Part shown: piece by piece, positions 63,988-64,000 of the stretch
Numbering within the stretch: the stretch's first letter is position 1
How the letters are laid out: each line of letters opens with the position of its first letter
Assembly (NCBI GenBank): GCA_030710605.1
Contig: CP092882.1
Coordinates: 20,594,446-20,658,445 of the forward strand
From: Cordylochernes scorpioides
Taxonomy: Eukaryota > Arthropoda > Arachnida > Pseudoscorpiones > Chernetidae
DNA length: 64,000 nt
Reading direction: 5' to 3'
Notes under the pieces: model-generated
The model's database searches: none
What the model was told of the DNA's origin: nothing
Seen by the model: the letters and a program-made list of their open reading frames with translations, nothing else
Translations under genes and position numbers: made by a program

Positions 63988-64000
63988 CAAAATATTTCGA

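Overview
This is eukaryotic nuclear DNA from a repeat-rich, AT-rich animal genome, most likely an arthropod. The evidence is an intron-split protein gene with GT-AG junctions, tRNA-headed SINEs, LINE 3' ends, piggyBac, pogo-like and maT-like mariner elements, and two Ty3/gypsy LTR retrotransposons. The mariner and the overall repeat mix suggest a crustacean such as a parasitic copepod, but that is a guess. One assembly gap lies near 6.5 kb.

1-33 kb: minus-strand exons of a paired-amphipathic-helix (PAH) protein, best read as GON4L-like (SIN3-like is the alternative), lie at 9505-9672, 8244-8392, 5786-5987, 4712-4854 and 1737-1832. The first three join in phase across a PAH domain. Weaker exon candidates lie at 12.5, 23.3 and 29.3 kb. 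The introns are packed with insertions. They include two LINE families (A and B) as 3' fragments with target duplications, non-autonomous derivatives ending in the LINE A or LINE B tail, and a tRNA-headed SINE (SINE-A). They also include pogo-like MITEs, many palindromic foldback elements (FB-A and others), a decayed piggyBac, a solo LTR nested in a SINE, and two minisatellites (68-bp and 33-bp units).

14551-18923: a complete Ty3/gypsy element (gypsy-2). It has 274-bp LTRs that appear identical, a 5-bp target duplication and one uninterrupted 1264-codon gag-pol frame. Its start codon overlaps the primer binding site.

33478-50329: a second, very large Ty3/gypsy element (gypsy-1). It has 1.85-kb LTRs, a 4-bp target duplication, a tRNA-Lys-type primer site, gag and pol joined by a -1 frameshift signal, one in-frame stop in pol, and about 7.4 kb of internal sequence with no intact gene. 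A Penelope-like relic lies antisense in its leader. A 1302-bp mariner sits in its 5' LTR, and the other LTR preserves the empty target site.

50.7-55 kb: a GC-rich island holding two head-to-tail, internally deleted Tx1-like LINE copies. 55-64 kb: AT-rich sequence with further foldbacks, MITEs, SINEs and LINE derivatives. One of these is flanked by an unusually long 68-bp direct repeat.

No RNA gene, CRISPR array or operon is supported. The overall picture is one host gene fragment in a dense, nested transposon landscape, in which insertion order can be read from target duplications.
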